From Kocuria palustris (lineage in GTDB: Bacteria; Actinomycetota; Actinomycetes; Actinomycetales; Micrococcaceae), in assembly GCF_016907795.1 (NCBI RefSeq), contig NZ_JAFBCR010000001.1, positions 1,240,001-1,304,000 of the forward strand: 64,000 nucleotides of DNA, written 5' to 3'. Shown piece after piece: positions 25,852 through 34,511 of this stretch (positions are counted from its first letter, which is position 1; each line of letters starts with the position of its first letter). The notes under the pieces are model-generated. The model was not told the origin of the DNA and did not search any database. It worked only from the letters and a program-made list of their open reading frames with translations. Position numbers and translations under genes: made by a program.

Positions 25852-27594
25852 CTAGCTGCGACGGGCCAGGTCGACGCCCAGCTGCTCGAGCTGCTGGCGG
25901 ACCTCGCGGCGCTGGATCTTGCCGAGCATGGTGCGCGGCAGCTCGTCGAGCTCGATGATCCGTCGGGGCACCTTGTAGCGGGTGACCTTGCCATAGCAGT
26001 GCTCGCGCAGCCGGGCTTCGTCGAACGTGCGGTCCGGGGAGGTCACCACGGCGGCCACCACGACCTCCGAGCCGTCCTCGCCCCGCAGCCCCACGACGGC
26101 GGCATCCGCGACCTCCTCGGCCGTGGTCAGCGCGTGCTCGACCTCGGTCGGCGCCACGTTGAAGCCGCCGGTGATGATCAGCTCCTTGAGCCGGTCGACC
26201 ACGCGCAGGAAGCCGTCGTCGTCGACGGTGACGATGTCTCCGGTGCGCAGCCAGCCGTCCTGCAGGACCTCGGCGGTCTCCGCGGGGCGCTTCCAGTAGC
26301 CCTGGAAGACCTGCGGGCCGCGCACCCACAGCTCGCCGGCCTCTCCCACCGGGGTGTCCTCGAGCGTCTCGGGATCGACGGTGCGGATGTCGGTCGACGG
26401 GAACGGGATGCCGATCGAGCCGGTGCGGCGGGAGTCGTTGAGCGGGTTGCAGGCCACCAGCGGCGAGCACTCGGTGAGCCCGTAGCCCTCGATCAGCATG
26501 CCGTCGGTGTGCGCCTCCCACTCCTCGACCAGATGATGCGGCAGCGCCATGGCCCCGGAGACGCCCACGGTGATGCCCTCGAGCGAGCGGCCCTTCTCAT
26601 CGGCCAGCTCCATGACCTTCTGATAGATCGGGGGCACGGCCGGCAGCACCGTGGCCGGAGTGCGCTTCATGGCGCCCACGATCAGATCCGCGCGCGGCGT
26701 GGGGAACAGCACCAGGGTGGCGCCCAGCGACATGGCGAAGGTCATGCCCAGGGTCATGCCGAAGACGTGGAACAGCGGCAGAGCCCCGTAGACGACCTCG
26801 TCGGAGCCGGTGTGCAGCCATTCGCGGCCCATCACGGCGTTGGACTCGAGGTTGCGATGGCTGAGCATCACGCCCTTGGGCCGGCCCGTGGTCCCCGAGG
26901 TGTACTGGATGATCGCGAGGTCCTCCGCGTCCGGGCGCGGGTGGTCGTGAGCCAGGGGCCCGTGGGAGAGCAGCTGCTTCCAGTCCGTGGCCCCGGAGGC
27001 CGGGGTAGTGAGCGTCGCGCGCTGCTGCCTGAGGCGGCGCACCGGCAGGCGAAGGGCTATGCGCATGGGCAGCGGCATGGACCGGGTGATGTCGACGGAG
27101 ATGATGCTCTCCACGGCCACATCGCCGGGGAGACTGCGGACGGTCTCGACCGCCTTGTCCCAGACCACCGCGACCTTGGCGCCGTGGTCCTCGAACTGGT
27201 GGCGCAGCTCGGCGGCGGTGTAGAGCGGGTTGTGCTCCACCGCGATCGCGCCCAGTCGCATCACGGCGTAGAAGGCGACGATGTGCTGCGGGCAGTTGGG
27301 CAGCACGAGGGCCACCCTGTCGCCGCGGCCCACTCCGAGCCGGCGCAGCCCCTCTGCGGCGCGCTCGACCTCGGCGCCCAGGCGGGAGTACTTCCAGCGA
27401 GCTCCGAAGAACTCGAGGGCCACGCGCTGCGAGTTGACCGCCACGGAGCGCTCGAGCATATGGATCAGCGAGGTCTCGGGCAGGTCGATGTCATGGGCGA
27501 CGCCGTCGTCGTAGGAGGCGGTCCACGGCCGGGTCGCGAGGAGCTCCCGCGAGGATCCTGGGGTGGCCGCCGGGTCATCTGTCTGCTCAGGCAT
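25852..27594 (-). CDS. Long-chain fatty acid / aryl-CoA ligase (FadD-like)
   Basis: 580 residues, ANL superfamily. The AMP-binding P-loop YTSGTTGRPKGVM, the GYGLTECSP motif, the hinge VDRLKELIITGGFNV and the C-terminal catalytic Lys in LGKIQRREV are all present. It activates a carboxylic acid to its CoA thioester through an adenylate. Sequence style suggests medium/long-chain fatty acids; its place upstream of LysR and the CatB-type gene allows an aromatic acid instead. No Shine-Dalgarno; TATCCT ends 7 bases before the ATG, suggesting leaderless translation. Confidence 0.85.
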   Translation of the reverse strand: MPEQTDDPAATPGSSRELLATRPWTASYDDGVAHDIDLPETSLIHMLERSVAVNSQRVALEFFGARWKYSRLGAEVERAAEGLRRLGVGRGDRVALVLPNCPQHIVAFYAVMRLGAIAVEHNPLYTAAELRHQFEDHGAKVAVVWDKAVETVRSLPGDVAVESIISVDITRSMPLPMRIALRLPVRRLRQQRATLTTPASGATDWKQLLSHGPLAHDHPRPDAEDLAIIQYTSGTTGRPKGVMLSHRNLESNAVMGREWLHTGSDEVVYGALPLFHVFGMTLGMTFAMSLGATLVLFPTPRADLIVGAMKRTPATVLPAVPPIYQKVMELADEKGRSLEGITVGVSGAMALPHHLVEEWEAHTDGMLIEGYGLTECSPLVACNPLNDSRRTGSIGIPFPSTDIRTVDPETLEDTPVGEAGELWVRGPQVFQGYWKRPAETAEVLQDGWLRTGDIVTVDDDGFLRVVDRLKELIITGGFNVAPTEVEHALTTAEEVADAAVVGLRGEDGSEVVVAAVVTSPDRTFDEARLREHCYGKVTRYKVPRRIIELDELPRTMLGKIQRREVRQQLEQLGVDLARRS

Positions 27595-27601
27595 GAGATC
27601 G

Positions 27602-27607
27602 AGGATA
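27602..27607 (-). promoter_or_regulatory. -10 box for leaderless acyl-CoA ligase operon
   Basis: TATCCT on the minus strand, 7 bases before the ATG at 27594. Confidence 0.5.
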
Positions 27608-27751
27608 CCGTCCGGGCTGTGCGCGCACCGGCTGCGGTCCCGAGATCGAGCCGGGCCCTCCGCAGGACGGGCGGGCGACCGACTCGGCGATTCTCAAGTC
27701 ATATTCATGGACAATTGGGCACGGATCCTCTTCGACGGCCCCGCGCTGGAC

Positions 27752-27757
27752 TACACT
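27752..27757 (+). promoter_or_regulatory. Possible -10 box upstream of the response regulator
   Basis: TACACT with only a weak upstream partner. The 310-base stretch 27595-27904 otherwise holds the opposing ligase promoter and a structured leader. Confidence 0.35.
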
Positions 27758-27828
27758 GACACAAGTCCATACGCCGGAGACCGCGCCTGTTCGGGGCAGA
27801 CGCGCGCTCCGTCTCGGGGGCCACACCT

Positions 27829-27871
27829 GCCTGAGAGGTCATCAGTCCGTCACCCGGACGGACCCTCAGGC
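27829..27871 (+). promoter_or_regulatory. Structured leader hairpin before the response regulator
   Basis: Nested stem: GCCTGAG (27829-27835) with CTCAGGC (27865-27871), GGTC with GACC, and inner GTCCG/CGGAC around a TCACC loop. It ends 33 bases before the ATG. It resembles no riboswitch I know and may act as a translational or stability element. Confidence 0.4.
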
Positions 27872-27904
27872 CGTCCGATTCCGCCGACCTCCCAGAGGTG
27901 TCAC

Positions 27905-28621
27905 ATGCCGTCCACGCTCGTCGCCGTCGTCGATGACCACGAGGTCGTCCGCGAGGGCATCCGTCTCGTCTCCATGACCTCCCAGGCGGACGTCAAGCTG
28001 GTGGGCTCGGCCTCGACCGTGCCCGGCCTGATCGATCAGCTGGGCCGCGACCCGGAGAACGCCGCCCTGACCGCCCCGGGCGCCAAGCGCATCGAGTGCG
28101 ACGTCGTGCTGCTGGACCTCTCGCTCACGGACCGCTCGCGCCCCTCGGAGAACGTCGAGCGCCTGCGCGAGGCCGGCATGAAGGTGCTGATCTTCTCCAT
28201 CGGGGAGAACGCCGCCCTGATCCGCGAGGCCCTGCGCGCCGGCGCCCTCGGGCTGGTGCGCAAGTCCGAGCCGCTCGAGCACGCGATCGAGGAGGCCCGC
28301 AACATCGCCGACGGCAAGCCGGTGATCACCAAGGAGCTGGCGGCCGCGATCGACGGCGACATCGAGTTCGCCCGCGCCAACCTCTCGCCGCGCGAGCAGG
28401 AGACGCTGCGCCTGTACGCCTCGGGCTTCGCCCAGGTGCAGGTGGCCCGCCGCATGGGCATCAAGCAGTCCGCCGTGAAGACCAACATCGACCGGATCCG
28501 CGAGAAGTACGCGCGCATCGGCCGCCCTGCCCCCACCAAGATCGATCTGCGCATCCGCGCGATCGAGGACGGACTGGTGGAGCCCGAGGCCGATGTGAAC
28601 AACGTCGAGATCCGCCGCTGA
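27905..28621 (+). CDS. NarL/FixJ-type response regulator
   Basis: 238 residues. The receiver domain has the acidic pair Asp10-Asp11 and phosphoacceptor Asp71 (VVLLDLSL), and a Lys in LVRKSEP. The C-terminal LuxR-type HTH is ANLSPREQETLRLYASG followed by RRMGIKQSAVKTNIDRIREKYA. An insert of about 20 residues before Asp71 makes the receiver longer than usual. AGAGGTG precedes the ATG. It starts a three-gene cassette with the sensor kinase and a kinase-like protein. Confidence 0.92.
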   Translation: MPSTLVAVVDDHEVVREGIRLVSMTSQADVKLVGSASTVPGLIDQLGRDPENAALTAPGAKRIECDVVLLDLSLTDRSRPSENVERLREAGMKVLIFSIGENAALIREALRAGALGLVRKSEPLEHAIEEARNIADGKPVITKELAAAIDGDIEFARANLSPREQETLRLYASGFAQVQVARRMGIKQSAVKTNIDRIREKYARIGRPAPTKIDLRIRAIEDGLVEPEADVNNVEIRR

Positions 28622-28661
28622 GCAGCCCGCTCGTCCTGCTGACCGGGGACGACGCGCACCC

Positions 28662-29963
28662 ATGATCCACGCCGCCGAGCCGTCCTCCCAGGACTTCAAG
28701 CGCTATCACGGCAGGGCCCTGCGCTCGCGGCTGCCCTCGCCGGCCTCGGCCGGCACCATGGGTCCGAACGTCTACCGTCTGCAGTGGTCGGCGCAGCTGT
28801 GCGCAGCGGCCGCGATGTTCGCCAGCGGCCTGGCCGCGCTGCCCTCGGTGAGCACGCTCACCGGGGCGCCCGCGCTGCTGAGCACCCTGTTCTTCGCCGG
28901 GCTGCAGGTCTGCGCGGGCATGCTGTTCTACTTCGGCGCACGGCGCCGTGTGGTCACCTGGCCCTCCACGGCCGCCGTCGTCCTGATCATGCTCTGCTAC
29001 ACCTCGCTGGCCCCGATCTGGGCACCGGCCTCCGAGATCTCTCCCCCGTGGCTGTCGTTCCTGCTCGTCCTCGCGGCGGGGCTCACCGCGATGACCTGGG
29101 GAGCGATCGCCTCGCTGGCCGTGATCGGATGGGCGGTGCTGTGCCTGGGGATCTACGTCCTGCAGATGCCGCTGGGCTATCCGCTGCAGTCGGAGATCAT
29201 CCAGACCGGGGTCGACTGCCTCTATGCGATCCTGCTCGCGATCGCGGTCTCGCTGACCCTGCGCGCCGCCGATCACGCCGACACCGACTACAGCACGGCG
29301 ATCGCCCATGCCACCGCGCTGCGCCGCTCGCGCACGCAATCGGATGAGCAGGAGCGCCTGGACCGGCTGATCCACGACAACGTCATGGCGGCGCTGCTGG
29401 ACGCCTCACGGGCCCCGGGCGCCGTCTCCAAGCGCACTCGAGAGCTGGCCATGCGTGCCCTGAGCGTCCTGGAGTTCGAGGAGAAGCGGGCCACTGGAAC
29501 CGCCACGACCTACGTGCACACGCTGATGGACGACCTCCTCGACGCCCTCACCCCGTGGCGCTCGCGCGTGCGCTTCAACGTCCTCGTCCCCGACATCAGG
29601 CCCATGGGCCACACCCGCGCCTTCCTGCCCTCGGACACGGCCCAGGCCCTGATCCACGCGGTGACCGAGGCGGTCTCTAACAGCGCACGGCACTCCGGCG
29701 TGGCCACCACCTTCGTGACCATGGACGGAGGGACCTGCCCTCCCACGGCGCTGAACCCCTTCGGCTTCTACCTCTCCTTCGAGGTCCTCGACCGCGGCAA
29801 GGGGTTCCAGATGCGCTCCATGGACTCCCGGCGCCTCGGCGTGCGAGTCTCGATCATCGGCAATGTCGAGAACGCGGGGGGCCGGGTCGACGTCGCCTCT
29901 GCCCCGCACCGCGGGACGCGCATCCAGATCCTGTGGCCCAGCGATGCCCATCCGTCGGACTAG
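28662..29963 (+). CDS. Sensor histidine kinase, HisKA_3-like
   Basis: 433 residues with about six membrane helices (45-200) and no large extracellular domain. The phospho-accepting His is expected at 238 (RLIHDNVMAALL). The ATPase domain shows an N box (EAVSNSARHS), a G1 box (DRGKGF) and a G2-like LGVRVSI. It lies 40 bases after the response regulator, its probable partner. Signal unknown; with so little outside the membrane it may sense membrane state or the next protein. Confidence 0.85.
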   Translation: MIHAAEPSSQDFKRYHGRALRSRLPSPASAGTMGPNVYRLQWSAQLCAAAAMFASGLAALPSVSTLTGAPALLSTLFFAGLQVCAGMLFYFGARRRVVTWPSTAAVVLIMLCYTSLAPIWAPASEISPPWLSFLLVLAAGLTAMTWGAIASLAVIGWAVLCLGIYVLQMPLGYPLQSEIIQTGVDCLYAILLAIAVSLTLRAADHADTDYSTAIAHATALRRSRTQSDEQERLDRLIHDNVMAALLDASRAPGAVSKRTRELAMRALSVLEFEEKRATGTATTYVHTLMDDLLDALTPWRSRVRFNVLVPDIRPMGHTRAFLPSDTAQALIHAVTEAVSNSARHSGVATTFVTMDGGTCPPTALNPFGFYLSFEVLDRGKGFQMRSMDSRRLGVRVSIIGNVENAGGRVDVASAPHRGTRIQILWPSDAHPSD

Positions 29964-31065
29964 GCGCCGCAGCGCCAGGTACCGCGCAGACGTCGACGTC
30001 GGGCTGCGCAGCCGCCTGCTGGACCTCGTGGGCCAGTGGGTCGCACGGCTCACGGCGGAGGGCCGGGCTCAGAGCTCCGTGCTGTTCTTCGGCTCGCTGC
30101 TGGCCTTCCTGATCCCGTCGCTGATCGCGGGGCTGCCGCAGCTGCAGGTGCTCCAGCATCCGCAGCTGCAGCTGATCTCCGGCGTGCCGTACATGATCGC
30201 GGTCCTGCTCGTGATCGCCCCAGGGCGGCGCCGGCTCGACGAGCTTCCCGTCATCACCGCCGTAGTGGCCATGATCTCGTGCCTGGCGCTGACCCACGAC
30301 GCCGACCCCGAGCGGCTGCCGCTGTTGTCGCAGCACTGGGGGTACCAGGGGCTGCACCTGTTCCCGGTCGCCCTGGCCGTTCGCCAGCACACGGCGTGGG
30401 CCTGGGGGACGGTGTTCATCGCGACCACCCTCGGTGCGACCTTCGGCGCTCGCTCCGAGCACGGCATGCTCATGGGCATGGCGCCCATGGCCACGGTCGC
30501 AGGCACCCTGGTCATCGCCATCCTGATCATCACGGAGATCGAGCGGCTCCTGGATCGCCGCCGCGAGGCCCGGGCGCTGGGGGCATCGGCGCGGACCGAT
30601 GACGACGCCGAGCAGGACACCGTCAACGCCTCGATCCGGCGCATGCACGAGGTCCGACGTGTCGTCGGCCCCGCGCTCGAGCGGATCGCCTACGACTCGA
30701 GCCCCGTGGACGACGAGGAGATCCGCCGCTTCCGGGTCCTCGAGGCCCACCTGCGCGATTCCATCCGCGGTCGGTCGATCTCGACCCCGGAGCTGCACGA
30801 GGCGGCCCGCCGAGCCCGCGAGCGCGGCGTCTCCGTGGACATCCTCGACGAGCGCGGCTCCGTCCTGCCCGAGCGCGTGCTGCGGATCGTGGGGCGGCAG
30901 TCCGCCGCGGTGCTGGACGCCGCGCAGGCGGGCTCGGTGACGATCCGCGCGTTCCCCGCGGATGACCAGACCGCCGTGCTGATCGTGCACGACCCGGGCG
31001 ACGACGACGAGGACGCGATCGCCCTGGAGATCGCCCAGGGAACCGGTGAGATCTCCGAGTTCTGA
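29944..31065 (+). CDS. Kinase-like membrane partner protein without ATP-binding motifs
   Basis: 373 residues. The ATG lies 20 bases inside the kinase gene, so translation is coupled. Residues 35-200 hold about six helices like those of the preceding kinase. The cytoplasmic part (from NASIRRMHEVRRVVG) has the helical layout of a dimerisation domain, then a GHKL-shaped segment ending in VTIRAFPADDQTAVLIVHDP, but no N, G1 or G2 box. I read it as a degenerate paralogue of the kinase, possibly an allosteric partner. I do not recognise a named family. Confidence 0.7.
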   Translation: MPIRRTRRRSARYRADVDVGLRSRLLDLVGQWVARLTAEGRAQSSVLFFGSLLAFLIPSLIAGLPQLQVLQHPQLQLISGVPYMIAVLLVIAPGRRRLDELPVITAVVAMISCLALTHDADPERLPLLSQHWGYQGLHLFPVALAVRQHTAWAWGTVFIATTLGATFGARSEHGMLMGMAPMATVAGTLVIAILIITEIERLLDRRREARALGASARTDDDAEQDTVNASIRRMHEVRRVVGPALERIAYDSSPVDDEEIRRFRVLEAHLRDSIRGRSISTPELHEAARRARERGVSVDILDERGSVLPERVLRIVGRQSAAVLDAAQAGSVTIRAFPADDQTAVLIVHDPGDDDEDAIALEIAQGTGEISEF

Positions 31066-31166
31066 GCCCTTGGGCACCAGGCTCCACAGCACCCGGATCA
31101 GCGGAGATGGGGGCCGCAGCTGCACAGTCCGGCCCTCGGGCCCCGATGCTGCTGCGAGCATCGCCG

Positions 31167-31172
31167 TAGCGT
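31167..31172 (+). promoter_or_regulatory. -10 box for leaderless tag-like gene
   Basis: TAGCGT, 6 bases before the ATG at 31179. Confidence 0.4.
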
Positions 31173-31178
31173 GCCGCC

Positions 31179-31778
31179 ATGCACACCGCCGAAGCCGCCC
31201 ACTGCTCCTCAGATGCGCCGTCCTGCACCGACCGTCCGCGCGCCGACCCGTCCGTCCTGCTGAGCCCCGTGCTGTGCGCCGACGGTCGGCTGCGCTGCCC
31301 GTGGGCGCTGTCCACCCCGGATGTCCTGGACGATCACGACACCTCGTGGGGCATCCGCCCGCAGCTGCGCTCCGAGTGGTTCCGGGCGCTGAGCCTCGAG
31401 ATCCTGCAGGCCGGGCTGGCCCCGGGCGCCTCGGTGTCGCGGCTGCCCGCGCTCGAGGAGGTCTTCAGCTGCTTCGACCCGCGGATCGTGGCCGGTCTCG
31501 ATGACGACGCCGTGGACGAGCTGCTGCTGGACCGTCGGCTGATCCGCAATCGCGCCAAGCTCACCGCTGTGGTGGTCGCCGCCCGCGCCGTTCGCAGCTG
31601 GTCCGGCGAGGACTGGCAGCGGGAACTGGAGCCGGCCGAGGGGACGGATCACGTCCAGGCGGTCGCAGGTCGCCTGCGCGAGCACGGGCTCGTGCACGCC
31701 GGCCCCGGCACGATCGCCCGGCTGCTGGCCCGCACCGGGATGACCCCCGGCCACCTCGACGGCTGCTTCCGCTGCTGA
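31179..31778 (+). CDS. Divergent DNA-3-methyladenine glycosylase I (Tag-like)
   Basis: 199 residues. Features shared with TAG are RCPWAL near the N-terminus, HDTSWG, LSLEILQAGLAPG (catalytic-site Glu), RLIRNRAKLTAVV, and a C-terminal HLDGCFRC. These supply the Cys/His...His/Cys set that binds zinc in TAG. The enzyme removes 3-methyladenine from alkylated DNA. Identity to classical TAG looks low in the middle, so activity is uncertain. Probably leaderless; ended by the hairpin at 31809. Confidence 0.65.
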   Translation: MHTAEAAHCSSDAPSCTDRPRADPSVLLSPVLCADGRLRCPWALSTPDVLDDHDTSWGIRPQLRSEWFRALSLEILQAGLAPGASVSRLPALEEVFSCFDPRIVAGLDDDAVDELLLDRRLIRNRAKLTAVVVAARAVRSWSGEDWQRELEPAEGTDHVQAVAGRLREHGLVHAGPGTIARLLARTGMTPGHLDGCFRC

Positions 31779-31808
31779 AGGGGCCGCGAGCTCCTGTGCG
31801 CATGCCTC

Positions 31809-31840
31809 GGCCCCGGCAGCGACGCGCGCCGGCCGGGGCC
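31809..31840 (+). terminator. Terminator of the tag-like gene
   Basis: 9-bp stem GGCCCCGGC / GCCGGGGCC with a 14-base loop followed by TT, 30 bases past the stop; also lies just beyond the convergent E2 gene. Confidence 0.5.
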
Positions 31841-31874
31841 TTCCGCAGGGGTGCTCGTCAGGCCGTGAGCGGGT

Positions 31875-33443
31875 TCAGTCGAGCAGCAGCGCGGGCTCCT
31901 CGAGGATGCGGGCCACGTCCGCCATGAAGCGCGCGGAGAGGTCGCCGTCGACCACACGGTGGTCGAACGATCCGCCGAGCGTGGTGATCCACCGCGGGAT
32001 GATCTCCCCGTCCACGACCCACGGCTTCTGCTTGATGGTTCCGAAGGCCACGATCGCGACCTCACCGGGGTTGATGATCGGAGTGCCGATGTCGATCCCC
32101 AGGGAGCCGATGTTCGTGATCGACAGGGTGCCGTTCTGCATGTCGCCGGGCTGGGTGCGCCCGGCACGAGCCGTGGCCGTCAGCTCGTTGAGGGCGATCG
32201 CCAGCTCGCGCAGGCTCATGTCCTGGGCGTCCTTGATGTTCGGGACCATGAGCCCGCGCGGGGTCGCCGCGGCGATGCCCAGGTTCATGTAGCGCTTGAT
32301 CACGATCTCGCGGTCGGTCCAGGTCGCGTTGACCTGGGGGTTGCGCGCTGCGGCCCAGATGACGGCCCGGGCCAGCAGGAGCAGCGGGGTGACCTTCACT
32401 CCCTCGAAGTGATCGGAGGTCTTCAGCCGCTTCACGAACTCCATGGTCCGCGTGGCGTCGACATCCACGAAGATCGACACGTGCGGGGCCGAGAACGCGG
32501 ACTTGACCATGTTCTGGGCGGTCAGCTTGCGCACGCCCTTGACCGGGATCCGCTGCGTCCGGTCCCCTGCCCCGGGGGCGTCCGAAGAGACCCAGAAGCC
32601 GTCGGGGCCGTCCGGGACCTCGCGCAGATGGGCGGCGTAAGCCAGCAGGTCTCGCTTGGTGACCTGTCCGGCCTCGCCCGTTCCGGAGACCTCCCGCAGG
32701 TCGATGCCCATCTCCTTGGCGGCCTTGCGGACGGGAGGCTTGGCCAGGGCCGGCTGGGAGGCCCGCGCCGGCTGCGCTGCGGCCGCGCCGCTTCCCGGGG
32801 CCGCGGCCTCCTCTCGGGAGCCGCCCCCGGCCAGGCGGGCCAGCCGGTCGCCGCGCGAGCCGGGCCCCTGCCCCAGGCCCGCTCGCGAGAGCAGGTCGGC
32901 GATGCCGTCGCCCAGCGAGGCCCTCCCGCCGGCGGGCTCGGCCGTGCTGCGGCCGCGCGAGGGCTCGGCCTGCTCAGCAGGGGCTTCCGGACGGGTCGGC
33001 TCCGGGCGGGCGGGGCGGCGCGAGCGCTGCCTGCGCACGACCGGATCCGCCTTGGGACCCGACCCCACGAGCGGCTTCTGCTGCGGCTCCTCCTCCGCGC
33101 TGGAGGACTGCGCCGGTGCTTCCGGATCGCTCGAATCGGCGGCGGCATCGCCGCCCGCGCTGGTGGCAGAGTAGCCCGGATCCGGGCGCGAGCCCGGGGC
33201 CTCGGCGGAGTCGCCGATCGAGACCAGCCCTGCGCCGACCTCCAGGGTCTCGCCCTCCTGGGCGAGCAGCTCGAGGACGGCCCCCTCCCAGGGCGAGGGC
33301 AGCTCGACGAGCGACTTGGCGGTCTCGATCTCCACGAGGGGCTGATCGACGGAGACCTGGTCGCCGACGCGCACCTTCCAGGTGACGATCTCGGCTTCGG
33401 TGAGCCCCTCGCCGACATCGGGGAGGCGGAAGATCTGTGCCAT
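31875..33443 (-). CDS. bkdC: 2-oxoacid dehydrogenase E2 (dihydrolipoamide acyltransferase)
   Basis: 522 residues. One lipoyl domain with modifiable Lys43 in [10 protein letters not shown]; a long Ala/Pro/Glu/Ser linker (80-210); a peripheral-subunit binding domain ([22 protein letters not shown]); and a catalytic domain ending with the active site [14 protein letters not shown]. It transfers the acyl group from E1 to CoA. Last gene of the E1alpha-E1beta-E2 operon, 54 bases after E1beta. The single lipoyl domain and the E1 partners point to branched-chain 2-oxoacids rather than pyruvate. Confidence 0.9.
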   Translation of the reverse strand: MAQIFRLPDVGEGLTEAEIVTWKVRVGDQVSVDQPLVEIETAKSLVELPSPWEGAVLELLAQEGETLEVGAGLVSIGDSAEAPGSRPDPGYSATSAGGDAAADSSDPEAPAQSSSAEEEPQQKPLVGSGPKADPVVRRQRSRRPARPEPTRPEAPAEQAEPSRGRSTAEPAGGRASLGDGIADLLSRAGLGQGPGSRGDRLARLAGGGSREEAAAPGSGAAAAQPARASQPALAKPPVRKAAKEMGIDLREVSGTGEAGQVTKRDLLAYAAHLREVPDGPDGFWVSSDAPGAGDRTQRIPVKGVRKLTAQNMVKSAFSAPHVSIFVDVDATRTMEFVKRLKTSDHFEGVKVTPLLLLARAVIWAAARNPQVNATWTDREIVIKRYMNLGIAAATPRGLMVPNIKDAQDMSLRELAIALNELTATARAGRTQPGDMQNGTLSITNIGSLGIDIGTPIINPGEVAIVAFGTIKQKPWVVDGEIIPRWITTLGGSFDHRVVDGDLSARFMADVARILEEPALLLD

Positions 33444-33497
33444 GCGGGAATCCTTCGGAAGCGACGGTGCGGGGCGCGTGCGTGCGGTGAGCGGGTC

Positions 33498-34511
33498 CTA
33501 GTAGGCGAAGGCCCGGTCCATGCCGTCCAGGACGCGGTCCAGGTCCGGGACGTAGTCCGCCTCGACCCCGGCGGGCGGGTAGGGCATGTGGTAGCCACCC
33601 ACGCGGATCACGGGGGCTTCAAGGCTGTAGAAGCTGCGCTCCGTGATGCGCGCGGCGATCTCGGCCCCCAGCCCGGAGAAGACCGGGGCCTCGTGGGCCA
33701 CGACCATGCGCCCCGTGCGCTGCGCCGAGGCCTCGAGGGTCGCGAAGTCGATCGGCGACAGCGAGCGCAGGTCGATCACCTCGACCGAGCGGCCCTCCTG
33801 CGCGGCGGCCTCTGCGGCGGCCATGGCCACGGGCACCAGCGGACCCCACGCCACGAGGCTGAGCTCCGAGCCCTCGCGCAGCACCTGGGCGCTGAAGGGA
33901 TCGGCGGTGCTCGGGTTCTCGAGGTCGACCTCCCCCTTGAGCCAGTAGCGGCGCTTGGGCTCGAAGAAGATCACGGGATCGGGGCAGGCGATCGACTGCT
34001 GGATCATCCAGTAGGCGTCCTGCGGCGAGGACGGCGAGACGATGCGCAGCCCGGCAGTGTGCGAGAACTGGGCCTCGGGCGACTCGGAGTGGTGCTCGAT
34101 CGAGCCCACGAGCCCGCCGTAGGGGATGCGGATGGTCACCGGGACGGTGACGTCGCCGTCGGTGCGGGCATGCATCTTGGCCAGCTGGGTCGTGATCTGG
34201 TTGTAGGCGGGGAAGGTGAAGCCGTCGAACTGGATCTCGCACACCGGGCGGTACCCGCGCATGGCCATCCCGGTGGCGGTGCCCACGATCCCGGCCTCGC
34301 CCAGAGGGGTGTCCAGCACCCGGTGCGCGCCGAACTCCCCCTTGAGCCCCTCGGTCACGCGGTACACCCCGCCCAGGGAGCCGATGTCCTCGCCCATGAG
34401 CAGGACCCGGGGGTCCTCCCCCATGGCCCGGCGCATGCCCATGGTCAGGGCCTTGGCCAGAGTGGCCCGGACGGTCGTGGGTCCGCCCGTGCGCGTCTGC
34501 TGCTCGCTCAT
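33498..34511 (-). CDS. bkdB: 2-oxoacid dehydrogenase E1 beta subunit
   Basis: 337 residues, transketolase-like pyrimidine-binding and C-terminal domains. Signatures are LLMGEDIGSLGGVYRVTEGL, LDTPLGEAGIVG and HHSESPEAQFSHTAGLRIVSPSSPQDA. It forms the heterotetrameric E1 with the alpha subunit, decarboxylating 2-oxoacids with thiamine diphosphate. The ATG overlaps the E1alpha stop (ATGA). Confidence 0.92.
   Translation of the reverse strand: MSEQQTRTGGPTTVRATLAKALTMGMRRAMGEDPRVLLMGEDIGSLGGVYRVTEGLKGEFGAHRVLDTPLGEAGIVGTATGMAMRGYRPVCEIQFDGFTFPAYNQITTQLAKMHARTDGDVTVPVTIRIPYGGLVGSIEHHSESPEAQFSHTAGLRIVSPSSPQDAYWMIQQSIACPDPVIFFEPKRRYWLKGEVDLENPSTADPFSAQVLREGSELSLVAWGPLVPVAMAAAEAAAQEGRSVEVIDLRSLSPIDFATLEASAQRTGRMVVAHEAPVFSGLGAEIAARITERSFYSLEAPVIRVGGYHMPYPPAGVEADYVPDLDRVLDGMDRAFAY

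Noticed and set aside
27829-27871. TPP riboswitch, suggested by a CTGAGA string in the leader
   Set aside because: The rest of the TPP core is missing and the downstream gene is a response regulator.
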